Source: Amblyomma americanum (taxonomy: Eukaryota; Arthropoda; Arachnida; Ixodida; Ixodidae). From it: DNA of 64,000 nucleotides. Both the position numbers and the translations under genes were made by a program. Positions 1 to 12,400 of the stretch are shown here, piece after piece (the first letter of the stretch is position 1; each line of letters begins with the position of its first letter). The notes beneath the pieces are model-generated. The model was not told where the DNA came from. It ran no database searches and saw only the letters and a program-made list of their open reading frames with translations. The DNA lies in assembly GCF_052857255.1 (NCBI RefSeq), contig NC_135497.1, positions 115,693,440-115,757,439 of the forward strand, read 5' to 3'.

Positions 1-194
1 GTGTTTTTGTCCATTTGTCACAATTCCTGGTATAAATAGAGAAATTTTGTATACATCATGGTTAGTCTGGCTGTTTTGAAATTTGTTACATTGGATACCT
101 CTGAGGAATTTGTTAGATATTTTTACAGAATATATTCAGGAAAGGTGTTTCTCTGATTGGCACAACTAGACTGTCAAAATGAATTTTTTTGCAG
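1..194 (+). other. Intron sequence upstream of PIGN W1
   Basis: AT-rich sequence ending in a T-rich acceptor at 194. No coding similarity is seen. The preceding PIGN exons must lie outside the window. Confidence 0.7.
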
Positions 195-415
195 GTCAGT
201 TATTACAGAAAAAGGAAGCTGGGGAGTGTCACACACTCGAGTGCCAACAGAGTCAAGGCCTGGCCATGTCGCCCTCATAGCAGGGTTTTATGAAGATGTC
301 AGCGCTGTCACCAAAGGGTGGAAACATAACCCAGTAGAGTTTGATTCAGTGTTCAACAGAAGTCGACATGTGTGGGCATGGGGGGCAGCTGACATCGTGC
401 ATCTTTTTACAAAAG
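195..415 (+). CDS. PIGN: PIGN exon W1: start of the catalytic domain
   Basis: The acceptor follows a T-rich tract ending gcag at 194 and the donor is gtatgt at 416. The first base completes a codon begun upstream and the exon ends in phase 1. It encodes [20 protein letters not shown] followed by [28 protein letters not shown] contains the nucleophile threonine region of this phosphotransferase superfamily. The end HLFTKG matches the FAKG of vertebrate PIGN. This is the strongest single piece of homology in the gene. Confidence 0.95.
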
Positions 416-3400
416 GTATGTACAATTAATTGCATTGCTTTTTGCCAGAGTCTAAATGGGGTCAAGGCATGTCAGTGTGAGGCAGCCTTGAAATCTGACC
501 TCCCTCATACGAAATACATGCCTTCCTCCTTACTCCATCTTTTCACCTAAGCATTGAATGCATGTTAGCCCTTAAATGTGTGTCTGCACCACTGCTTAAA
601 GTTGTATTTTTGCTGTTGGTTCCATACGATGGGAAAGTACTGGCAAGTTTTCAGATGGTTTATTTAAATGGCCTCGGACTAACCCTTGCAAGATATCATC
701 ATCATCATACTTTTCTTTAAGAGCGTCCCCTTTTTTCATTTCATTTACATTCACTCTTGTGGTGTCACGGGCATGACTGAAATAATACGGCATCATGGAG
801 TAGCATTTTTGTCGAAGAGGAAAGGAAACACGTTTATGTGCATATTTTAAATGCATCATGCTGAAGACGTAGTCAGAGGCACAGCGTCCTACTAGTTTGA
901 ATATTTCCTAGTCTAATCACTGCCTGCCATATACATAGTACACTTGACGCCCGACTTAAAATCAACGTCTTGAATCATTTATATTAAATATTCAGTTGTG
1001 AACAATGTTTTTGATCCCAGTGCAGGGATTGGAGTATTTATTTACAAATGCTGACAAGTTATCCTGAGGCACATTGCCATTGCTCTTGTTTATTACTCTG
1101 CACTGGGGTTAGAGTCAACAGTATAGAAGGTGCAATGAGGCGGTGAATATGAGGAAAAAGTGTAGGTATGAAGGTATACAGCCCCATTAAGCTTTTTGGT
1201 AACTATGCCTTGTCGTAGAAGGTTTTGTATTATATCTCTTGGCTACATGCTCAAGGCTATAGTTGTGCGCACCCCTGTCGTATCTGACCTCGTACAACTA
1301 CTGCTGTGTGCATGTTCTCCTTTTGCAATTATGCATTTAAACTCATTTGGCTTGCTCTTTGCTGATGTACTGTACAACACAGGCCTACTATATAGCCTTC
1401 TCATGGATTACCTGAACTTCATACCATTTTAAGATGCCACAGGATTGCTATAAACCTACAGTAATGTGTATATATCAAGGTAATATAAAGGTTTAAGAAT
1501 GGGCCAAAGCTTCAGTGTTCTGACTTGTGAGCTTTGGACTGTCACCTTGGCTCAGAATGCAGAACCAACTGTGTGTACATTTTTGCAATTGTGGTCATTG
1601 AATTTTAATTTCCGATCCTTGTACATCAACAAACGAAAAACTGTGCTATTAAATGAAGGCAAGAAAGGCACACACAAGGTGTGATGAACGCTGTCTTGTG
1701 TGTGCCTTTCTTGTCCTTCTTCAATTGTCCTCTTTTTCTGCTGTTAACTTCTGCAATGAACCAACTAGCCCTGACCGAAATTTTCATTTTGCATGTCAGA
1801 TATGAAAGCACCTTGTATGTACATAATTTTATACTGTATTGTTCTGCTGATTGCAATAAATTACCTTGTTTACTTCACGATTGTTCTAACAATACTCGGA
1901 AAGTACTGTCTCCACATCCATCTTCTAGTAAATGTATGGAGTGTAATGAAAATGAGTGATGGTTCCCAAGCTTGTCATGGTGACTATTTTTTATTTTTTT
2001 TATTTTAAATCACCTTGTTTGTATGTCTGTTCAAAGGTTCTTTCAAATACTTCCCTTGCACAATAGGGGACTATGTGAAGCACATTCATGCACATACTTA
2101 TGATACGAATGAAATAGACTTTGCTGATGAGGATGCCTCCAGACTTGACCTATGGGTCTTTGGAAAGCTCCAGGTATGATTACGCTGCTTTCTGCGTGTG
2201 TTCGTTTTAAATGACTAGTCATGCACCACGTAAAGTGACTGTTGATCTCTGTGTTTAAGTGGCGCCCCTTTTAATGAAAATTATTCCAATATCTTCTGAT
2301 TTTTAATTTTCTTTTTATCGGTAAAATTTCATGTTTGATATATACAGATGAGTTCTGCAATTACAAGCAAAGTACCTAAATTGTCAGCATTACTGCCTTC
2401 ATTCTAGCCTGAGTTATATTCATTCAAAAGATGGCATAGTACATGGCCATGGAGTCGCCGCGTTGGCTTAGTGATTATGGCGCTCAGCTGCTGTCCCAAA
2501 AGACACAGCTTCAATCCCGGCCATGGCGGTCAATTTTCGATGTAGGCAAAATTTTAGAGGCCCGTGTACTGTGCGATGTCAGTGCACGTTGAAGAACCCC
2601 AGGTGGTCAAAATTTCTGGAGCCCTTCACCATGGTGTCCCTCATAACCCGAGTCACTTTGGGACGTTAAACCCCTATAGGCCATAAACCAAACATGACCA
2701 TGGAGCTAGTTTTGTTTGAGTAATCTGCCAGGTATTTGAATATATGTGCAGTATTCATGACTTATGGTTCCGTATGTGGTCTTGATATGAATTGTGAAAA
2801 AATGTTTTGGTAATTTCAGGAGTTTCTACGCAGTGCAGAAGACAATCAAACGTTAAATGAGATGCTTAAAAGGGATAAAACAGTTTTCTTTTTGCACCTT
2901 CTTGGTTTGGACACCATTGGGCATGGTTATACACCTGAATCAAAGTAAGTTCTTTGTGTGTCACCTTGAAATTGATCCTGCTTTATTGTTTTATATGAGT
3001 GAAATGATGTCTTGTTCTTTTAGAGAGTACTGTGAAAACATTGCATTGGTTGATCGAAATGTAAAGGATGTGGTCAAGCTCTTTGAAGAGTTTTATCAAG
3101 AGGATGGCAAAACTGCTTATGTTTTCACATCTGATCATGGAATGACAGACTGGGGTATGTATACCAAGCTGGTCCTTTGACTGGTTGCAGTGGGAGACCC
3201 GAAATATGTTTTAATTTAAATTGACACTGAGGAGAACTCTATCATTTTTTTTTGTTAGCAAAATCTGATAGTTCGGCATTTCATGACTTTGTTGCCGCTT
3301 GTCCGGGCGCGAAAGATGCATTTATTTCAAAGGAATTTAGATTCGAAGTTGAAAAGTTTTTCCCGCAGCTCTGATTCAAACTCAGGGAACTCTTACGACG

Positions 3401-6400
3401 CCACGGCAGCTCTTATGACGCCACAGAACGGAGTGACGTGAAACATGTCGTGAACGCAGACTCCGTGATTTTTGACGGCTAGCGGTGCGGTGCGCTACCT
3501 TCCTTTCCCAGCCTCAGAGATTCGTGGTTTACATGAAGTAAGGAAAATTCCTCCAAGGTGGCGCCTCTTGTCCTAGGAAGTCATCACGCTTGTACTTGCG
3601 AGATTGGCCTGTGGCGGCAATACCTGTAATTTGGTTCTTGCTATTTTCTACATTACAAGAGCTTTGTTTTCAGTAAGAGTGGCGTTTTTGTGATCAGGAG
3701 CTGCTATTCTATCGATACAAGCCAACTTCAATTTCTCCTCAGTGTCCCTTTAACTGCAAGAGCACTCTGGTTATGGCAAGATGTTTTTAGGAATGTCACT
3801 GAGAGTGAGCGTAGGTTTAAAGTTCTGTATGTAATTATTAGGGTGAAATGCTGCCCTTCAGATTTCTTTGCACTTGCACTTCTTACAGAATCCCAAGTAA
3901 TGTACTGCCATTTCATTTTTTTCACTAATCTGCCAACATTTTTTTCCCTACTAGCCAATATTGTGCCAGTCATGTCTTTTGTATTTCCGTTACAAAAAAC
4001 GCAGTCATTTTGCCTGGATTAAGCAAAGTTATGTTGTGTAGGTCTTGGATGGGTAGAAAGAGTGGGCCAAAGGTGGAAGAAAAAGAGCGAGCTTTTCATT
4101 CCTTATATAGGCTACGTAAGAGAGTGGCACTTGTCTGAGAAGCTTGTGGGTATGTACTGTGCTGCTTGAATGTGTTTTACCCACTGTTACTCATGGAACT
4201 TGAAGGGTGGTTTAGATTGGCTGCAGTGGCATTCTGCTTTTGAACATGAAGTCATGGGCTTGATCGCTGCCTTGGCAGCCTCACTTTGATGGAAGTGAAA
4301 TGGGAAAACACTAGTCTACTGATGTATCAGTAACTTAGAAACCTGGAGTAGTACAGACATCTCCACTACAGTGAATTATAGCCTATAGTGTTTCTTTGGT
4401 GCATAAAAACATTCTTGGGGCGTCCAGGGATCGGATCTCACCGCTGATCACCAGTTGTTACGGCCCGGGTAGCATGGCCAGTTTTTTTTATGCAGGTAGC
4501 GCTGTTTGGCCAGAGCAGGGCGAGGAAGGATGAAAGCTTGACATTTGGGAATGGTAAACACAAACAGGTTTACTGGCATTTAGGGAAACTTATTTACATA
4601 TTTTATGAAAGAAACAGAAAGAGCAAACAGTCGCAAATTAAAAATTCATAGCGTCGAGCGATTGAATGAGGGATGAGCCTTGTCGCCAAGGCCCAGAGCC
4701 ACTGGATGAGCCTTCTCGCTAAGGCCGAGAGCCTTCGTTCCTTCTCAGGACACTCGTTAAATACACTAAGGCTCCGCCCCTTTCACCAGGTGGTAGCCCA
4801 TTGAACACGAGGCACAGATCGGAAGAGTCTCCGCACATAGTACGTGGAGCCCCGTGGGAATGGGCGCATAGGATTCGGAGGTCCGCTGCTACTTCGTCCG
4901 AAGCTGTCAGTTACGGTTAATTCCGGGAAGATGCCGCTGCCCGCTTCCCCCTTTGACTGTACACCGTGGGTCGTGTCTTGCGAGGAACTGCAGACAAAGG
5001 GAAGGTCATCTCCCCCTCTTCGAGAGCGTGGGAAAGATTTCAGCGGCTGCTTCCCAAGGAGGCATCTTTTTTTCGCAGGGGTCCTCGTGGGGTCAACAAT
5101 CTGTCGGAACTGCCACTACCACGTGGTCATCCCAGTCGATGAATCTTCGCTTTAATTGCCGGTGTGAATCCTGTTCACAACAATATTAATGAAAGGATCA
5201 TTTAGTGTTTGGTCAAGTTTTGATGCTACGAAATTTTAAAAATTGACCGAATCCATGACATTTTTGCAAGGAAGAATTTGAAGCATAAGGAGCCAGCGCA
5301 TGTTTTGTGTTCCGTGTTCATGTGATAGGCATATATTTTACTTGCATATTTTAATGGCTGTTGCTCATTGTAAAGTTAAGTACATGTCTTCATAGCTATT
5401 TAGATCATTTGGGGCACATTCCTGCGCTAAAGCTTTAACTGCAGTACTGCTTACAGTGCTCCTGTGCTGATTTGCATGTTAATCCATTGCATGGTAAGGG
5501 GCTTCTGTAATTTAATTCTAAACTTCAGTTAGTTGAAATCTGGACAGTGCCCTTTCTTGCCACACTGGCAAGAAGCATAAGTTTATGTGTGCTGGTTGTT
5601 TTGCGTGGCTAGTTGACATGTTTCAAGTTAAATTTGGCAAAAACTTTGAAAACAAGGTAATGCTACTAAGTTCATTAAAGGCTAACTGCAATACTTTTTG
5701 TCTAGAATACCTCTTATTATGTCAGGTATGTCATAAAGGTTGTATGCTTCTTAGAGAACCAGTTCTGTTCTTAATAAGCATTTAAAAAGCTCTAGAGGAG
5801 GCAACTTGTGCACCTGGCGTTGTATTGCTCGATTAGGCAATTTAGTGGACATGATGTAGGTATTGATCACCAAAAACCTTCTCAAGCTGGGCCCATTAGG
5901 AATGAACAGATCACGGATGGCATGGTTTGAAAGACTGGTGGCTGAAATATGGCTTAGCTGACCTGGTGTGGGACTGTGGGAAAGTGCATCCAAATTTTAG
6001 GTGAGCGTATCTTCTCTAAGCGCTGTGTAGCGGTTGGGGCCATGAACGCTTATGCCAAACATGAACACACATGCCGCATGCATTTCTGAAGTACAGCAAA
6101 CAGTGAGCCGCGTGCCACATTGTTTTTTTTTCCTCATGGTGTTCTGGTGGGGTCGTTTCCTGGTTTGATCAGAATTAAATATAAACTTCGCATCATTTGT
6201 GGCTGTTCTTGACAAAAAAAAAGAGACTTCGCAAAAGTCCTGCTAGCAGCGAAATCTTTTGTCGGTGACAGGAGGACAAAAGCAGACGCTGCAAAATTAT
6301 AAGAGGTTTTGGTTGGCGGACATTCATTCACAGTGCTGTAAATTCATGTAAGGGGTATTCATGTCACTGAAAATACATTACTGTAATGCGCATCTGTGCC

Positions 6401-9400
6401 ACTACGATTTTTGTGGGCAGCAACGAGCTGCTAAAACAGCACATTTATAGTACCCAAGTGATATCCGACTATGCCCGTTTTCACATCATTTCCGTTTCTT
6501 GGCAATTTTCGGCCTTTTTTCAGTTTCGGTTTGAAAAGCTGCAGCTTTTGCGAGCTATTCCTGACGCACTCACTTCTCTTATGAATGCCATCTTTTGTTT
6601 TTAGTACTCTCTGGGAACTAGTACGAGGAAAAAGTCCTTTCATGGGACAAAAAATTTCATTGCAGTTGGCTTTTAAGGAACATGTTTAAATTGTTCAAGA
6701 TCATGTGGAAATATGGCAAGAATGGTTCTGTACTGTTTAAGATTGGGCTCCATGTGCACGAAAAAGAGAGTGACGCGATGCAGCGACATTCGCTCTGTCG
6801 CTTAGTGGGCAACCTCGAAGCAAGCGAAGGTGGCAGGCGATGCGCACCAGCGACGTGCACAGCGGTCCCCGTCCTTGTGCACTCGAGCTTAGTAAACACG
6901 CCCGTAGCCTGTTCTCTCTCTTAAAATTTTGTTAATGTGCCTCATAGCCAGGGCAAAAGAAATATTTTCTCTATGGCAGCGGTGTAGCGACAGCGGCAAT
7001 GAAGTCATATCACTGATTCATGAAGGAGGTGTGTTTTCATTCGGTGCCTGCGCACCCCGGCTTAGTAAAAACTTCCGTAAACTATCACCGCAACCTGCTT
7101 CTAAGTGAGAAAACTACAATATGCTAGTGAGAATGCACGCTGCGAGTGTTTCTGCACGTGTGTACAGTTGGAGCGAGGGCACGGTGGATCGGGCGCTGGT
7201 ACCCGCGACTCGACACGCATCTCTCCCTACAGTGCTCCCGCTTGTATAGCCCACTGCAAATGTTGTTAGCCCTCCGTAACCTACAAGTAGATTGTTCTCA
7301 TTATTTAAATGATGCAGGTCTGCCTCACAGCTACAGCAAAGCAAATATTTTCTCGACGGCGGCGATGACCAAGACGACGCGCTTGTTGAGGCGATCTCGG
7401 AGGAGAAGCTATATTGCAAACCGTGAACAAACCGGAAACAGCTGTGTAGGGGTCTGATTGGATAATCACGTGGGGGACTTCTGGGGGACAAGCGAAATTT
7501 TCTGTTTGTTCAGATCCGAGTGACGAGGCAAGCAACACGGCAAAAATGCTTTGCGCGACGGCATCCCTCGTCACTTGCTGCCATCACCTTCGCGTTAGCG
7601 TGAGTTTTTGCGTACTTGGAGCTCAGCCTTTAAGGCTGTTCCCATGCTGTCGTAGCCAAGCAGCAATGAATGCAATCTAGTGGAAGGCAATCATGTTGGT
7701 ACTTGTGGCTGCGCACTGTCAGTGGAGCAGGAATTCATGAGAAAGTTCAGAGGTTACCCATGGACCAAATATACTGCTAGGGATTAAAGTTTCCGGGACA
7801 CACGAGCAGAACCTTAATTGCATAGCTGTGTTATCAGTTCGTGCTTCGGGACCACATTTCTGGAGATAAAATTCAGACTGGCATGCATTCATAAGTGGCT
7901 GTGAAATTAGGCAAACATTGACACACATCATGCCTATGCACCTAAATATCTTTTTGTGCACCCTGGAGACTTTTGTAACCAGTAGTACTATGTGCATGAT
8001 GGATTTTTGTTCTGGTGAAACCAGTTTGAAGTCAGGAACAGTAGCATTCATGTTCAGTGATATCACGAGTGTGTGTTGGGGAATGTCCAGTTTCAGTCAC
8101 CAGCACAGGAATTCTGTGAATGTAATTTGCTTGACAGTTTTTTTATGCATTACACTGGTGGGCAGTAAGGGCTGGCGTGCTATTGCATGTAGTTTTGCTT
8201 TGTGGTGAGATAGAGAAAAGTAAATTTCCTCTTTAAAACTGTACGAGCTGTAAGCTAACTTTGTCTGAGGGTTGGTCTGCTCAAACATCATTCCATGCTG
8301 TTTTTCAGGCTATTTTTTGAAGGTTATTTTTTTTCTTACTTTTTCCAGTAATTTTCATGATTCCTCTAAGTGTAGGTGACTAAAATTGGGCATAGGATAT
8401 GAAGGATTGTTTATGGGGTGGGTTGTGAGGTGGATTGTAACTAAGGGTGTGCTTAGCAAACCATTAATAATTGCATTAATATATTGTGACAGCTTTTGTG
8501 ACAGGAAGAAAGGTGAAACAGGAAAGAAAGGATATACAGTAAAACCTCGTTAATTCGAAGTCACTGGGACTGTGAAATAAATTCGAATTAACTGAGCACA
8601 GCAAAAAAAATGGGAGCCAGGCAAAAAATTTGCGACCGCGGTCATTTATGCCCATGAGACTTCATGCTCATGTAAGGTAGCCAGAATGCATTCATCCCTA
8701 TTGAAAGTAGGGGTGTGGCAGCGCCCTATTTCACGGAAGGCAAGTGAACTTGTCATTTTCGACATTTTACAAAACGAGGTTTTCATGTTTTCTTGAGTTA
8801 GTCTCTAGTGAGTATCTTTCAGTTGTGAGAAGATGTATGTACAGTTCAAATATTTCTGTTGGGCTTTGTATTTAATTAAAGAAACTGTATTCAGGAAATC
8901 ATGGAGCAGGAAGCTCATCAGAAACTGAAACACCACTTATTGCCTGGGGAGCAGGGATTGCATTACCTCGATTATCAGGCCGGGATGGCTACTATGATGG
9001 CTACTCAGAAGGTATGTACTGCGTGACAGAATTTGTACCTAAGGCTTTGCTGAAAATTATTTTCATATTTGATAGGTAGCATGCACACTTCATATACAGG
9101 GTGTTTCACCTAAGACTGCCAGTAGTATTTACAAGTCTACTGTTTTAAAATAGCGCTCTTTTCGCTGTTGCATTGTTACGGTGGTTTGCGTCGCAATACA
9201 GCTGAAACATGTTAACTAGCAGGTTCGTGAACTAATATCTAATTGTTTACTTAACTGTTGCAGTTAGGCTCCTCATTTCTTTAGAGGTTTGTAGCTCACC
9301 ACGAGTAATATCCGTTTAAGTTTTTAGATTTTCTAAAGTATGATTCCAGTGCAGTGTAGTGACGTCCAGTGCAGTGTAAGAAATTTTGGGCCTGCATAAG

Positions 9401-12400
9401 GGGGAGCAGAAGCCGCATGTTTGGGAAGCGCGTGCAACTACACCTATGGGCACACGGTTTTTGTATTGCTCATGTGCAGGCCCAAAATTTCTTGCACTGC
9501 GTCAGTGACGAGAATCTTGTTTTTGAAAATATAAAACTGATATGGATATTACTTACAATGAGGTACAAACTTGTAAAGAAAGAGGGAGTCTAACTTTTAT
9601 AGTTTAAAAGTTAATTATTGATTATATTAAGTTAACCAGCTCGCTAGGTAACGTCTTAGCTGTATCGGATGAACACCACTGCTGACAGTAATATACTGAA
9701 ATAGGAGTTTTTCTAACTCAAAAAACCTATTTTTAATATTACTTGCAATCTTAGGTAAAACGCCCTGTGAACTCTTGCTTTAATAGAGATTGATGCTGTG
9801 CTTTTTTTTTTTTTCAAGTATGTTGAATTTACTCACTTGGAACATTATAGCAAGTGTTAAGTAATTTTCAAAAATATAATTTTTGAGGTACAAATATGGC
9901 TTTTGTGGCATAGTATTGCCAGGGTTGGCAGATACAAGAAAACTGGTGAATCATCTTAACTAATAAGCTGACTAACTAATTTCCAATATTTAACTTTTTA
10001 ACTATTAGAGTTAGGTACCTGGTTGCAGTTAGAGATTTGTAGCTGGTCGTTAGTAATAGCCGTACCAGTTTTTAGAATGTCGAGAACACGATTACCTTCA
10101 GCGCTGTGGCCTGACAAAATTTGGCTAGTATTTTGACTAGTTACGGCACTGGAGGGGTTGCTTTGCCTGCATGCTCTCCAAATGTGCATATATTTTAGCA
10201 CTATGTAGCCAGAATTTGTTGGGTTACAACATCGAGGGTAATCATGTTTTCGAAATTCTGAAAGCTGGTATGGCCGTTATTAACGACCGGCTACAAATTT
10301 CTAATTGCAACTAGGTGCCTAACTCTAAGAGGTAAAAAGTTAATTATTGGAAATTAGTTAACCAGCTTACTAGCTCAAAAAATCCTATTTTTTAAAATTA
10401 CTTAGTCTTCCGTGAAACACCTGGTGTATGGGTACAATGTAATGGAGATTGATACTGTGTTCTCTTTAAAGCATGCGTTTGTTCACCTGGCATATCGTAT
10501 GGGGGTTCAGTTCAAGGAAAATTTGCATGGTGTTCTTTTGGTAGAATGTTGAATTTTGTTCACCTGGCACATATATACCGCAGAAAATAACAGAATGGAA
10601 AGCCTTATCATCAGACATTGCCGCAGAATCTGATTCAGCTAAGTTTCAGGAACTCATATGCTTGCATATCACCATATACTCATTATGCTTAGTTTTTGTG
10701 CTTTTCAATGCCCTTTCCCCACTTTATTACTGTTTTTGATATAATATTTATATTTACTTTTTGTTTCAATTTATGTTTCTTCTTTCTTGTTATCCTTAAT
10801 TGTTTTTCTATGGCAAATGTCTGTGCAGCCGCCGCGGTGGCTGAGTGGTTATGGTTCTCGGCTGCTGGCCCGAAAGACGCGGGTTCGATCCCGGCCGCGG
10901 CGGTCGAATTTCGATGGAGGCGAAATTCTAGAGGCCCGTGTACTGTGCGATGTCAGTGCACGTTAAAGAATCCCAGGTGGTCGAAATTTCCGGAGCCCTT
11001 CACTACGGCGTCTCTCATAGCCTGAGTCACTTTGGGGCGTTAAACCCCCATAAACCAAACCAAACCAAACGTCTGTGCAACTCCACCCCTCACCCCACCC
11101 CTTACCTTCGTTTAATACCTTCATAACAAATGGCCTTTGGGGTATTCTGAATAAACTAACGAGTAAACAAAAAAATGGAGTAAACAAATGAATGAACCAA
11201 CATACATGCAAACAAATAAATAATATATTTCATTTCCATGCATACTGCATCTTTCAATTTAACTTTGAAGAGACCATTGCCAGTAAATCAACCAATCAAC
11301 CAGTCTAGATTATTATTTCTTCCCTTTAGGATAGCATGTAAAGCACCTGTAGCAACTACAAAGCTCTTATGAGCAAAAAAAAACAGAAAAAAACATCAAG
11401 TGTGCAGTGCTGTACACTTTGCCAGTCTAGGTGGTGGTTGTATAGTAACTGCTAACAAGCGCACAAAGCGCAAAGACTCGAATAATAAAAGGTGCCTTCC
11501 ATGGCATGGCTACAGTGACTGGCACTATATCCCAGGTATACAAGACGCCTTTGGTCAGATAAGTTTTGAATTGAAGCTCAGACACATTGCAAGAAAAGAA
11601 CTTGTTCTCCCTGTGCATGCTTGTCACCGTATGACTGCAGCATGGCTGTTGTTTATCACAAAATCCATAGGTTGTAGTAGCCCCGATCTGGTCATCTACC
11701 TTCTCTGTTGCATTATCACATATATTGACAGGAGTTACTTATTTTTGCAATATCATCAGCACAGTTCTGCAGCAAGCTGTAAAACAAGGTGTAGCTGATT
11801 TTTGTAGCACCGATGATTCGTATTCAGTTAGGCTTGAGTAACATGGAACCAACTCCCATCTTTCTGGGTTGCTATTGTAACATGCGCCACAGCATGCTTG
11901 ATGTTCCTGATATGACTACAGAGATGAAAAAAACAAAATCATTGTATTTGCAAGTTCCTCGACATGGCATGCACTTATTGCAATAAAACTGCAAAGGAAG
12001 TTAACAGAGGTCAAGGTATCTAGTCACATTTAATGTAAGGTTTGTATTTTGAATTTATAACTCCCAAAACTATATGCCCAAATTTCAGTTTTTGTTAATG
12101 CATAAAATCAGTGATAAATTTCTTTTTGCAATTGCAGCATGGAACCTTTCCTTGTACAGAAGAGTAGACATCAATCAAGCTGATCTTGCACCTCTTATGG
12201 CTATTCTTTTGGGTATGGCTATCCCAGTCAATTCTCTGGTGAGTTCTTGAGCATAGCAGCTCACCCTGTATACCTAATGGCGTTAATAGTGCGCATGTTT
12301 CTTTTTCTCATTTGTTCCTTGGATTCTGTTTGTGTAGGGCCTTTTACCTGTTGAATACCTCAACACTGACTGGCACTTTCGAGCGGTCGCACTGCTTACA

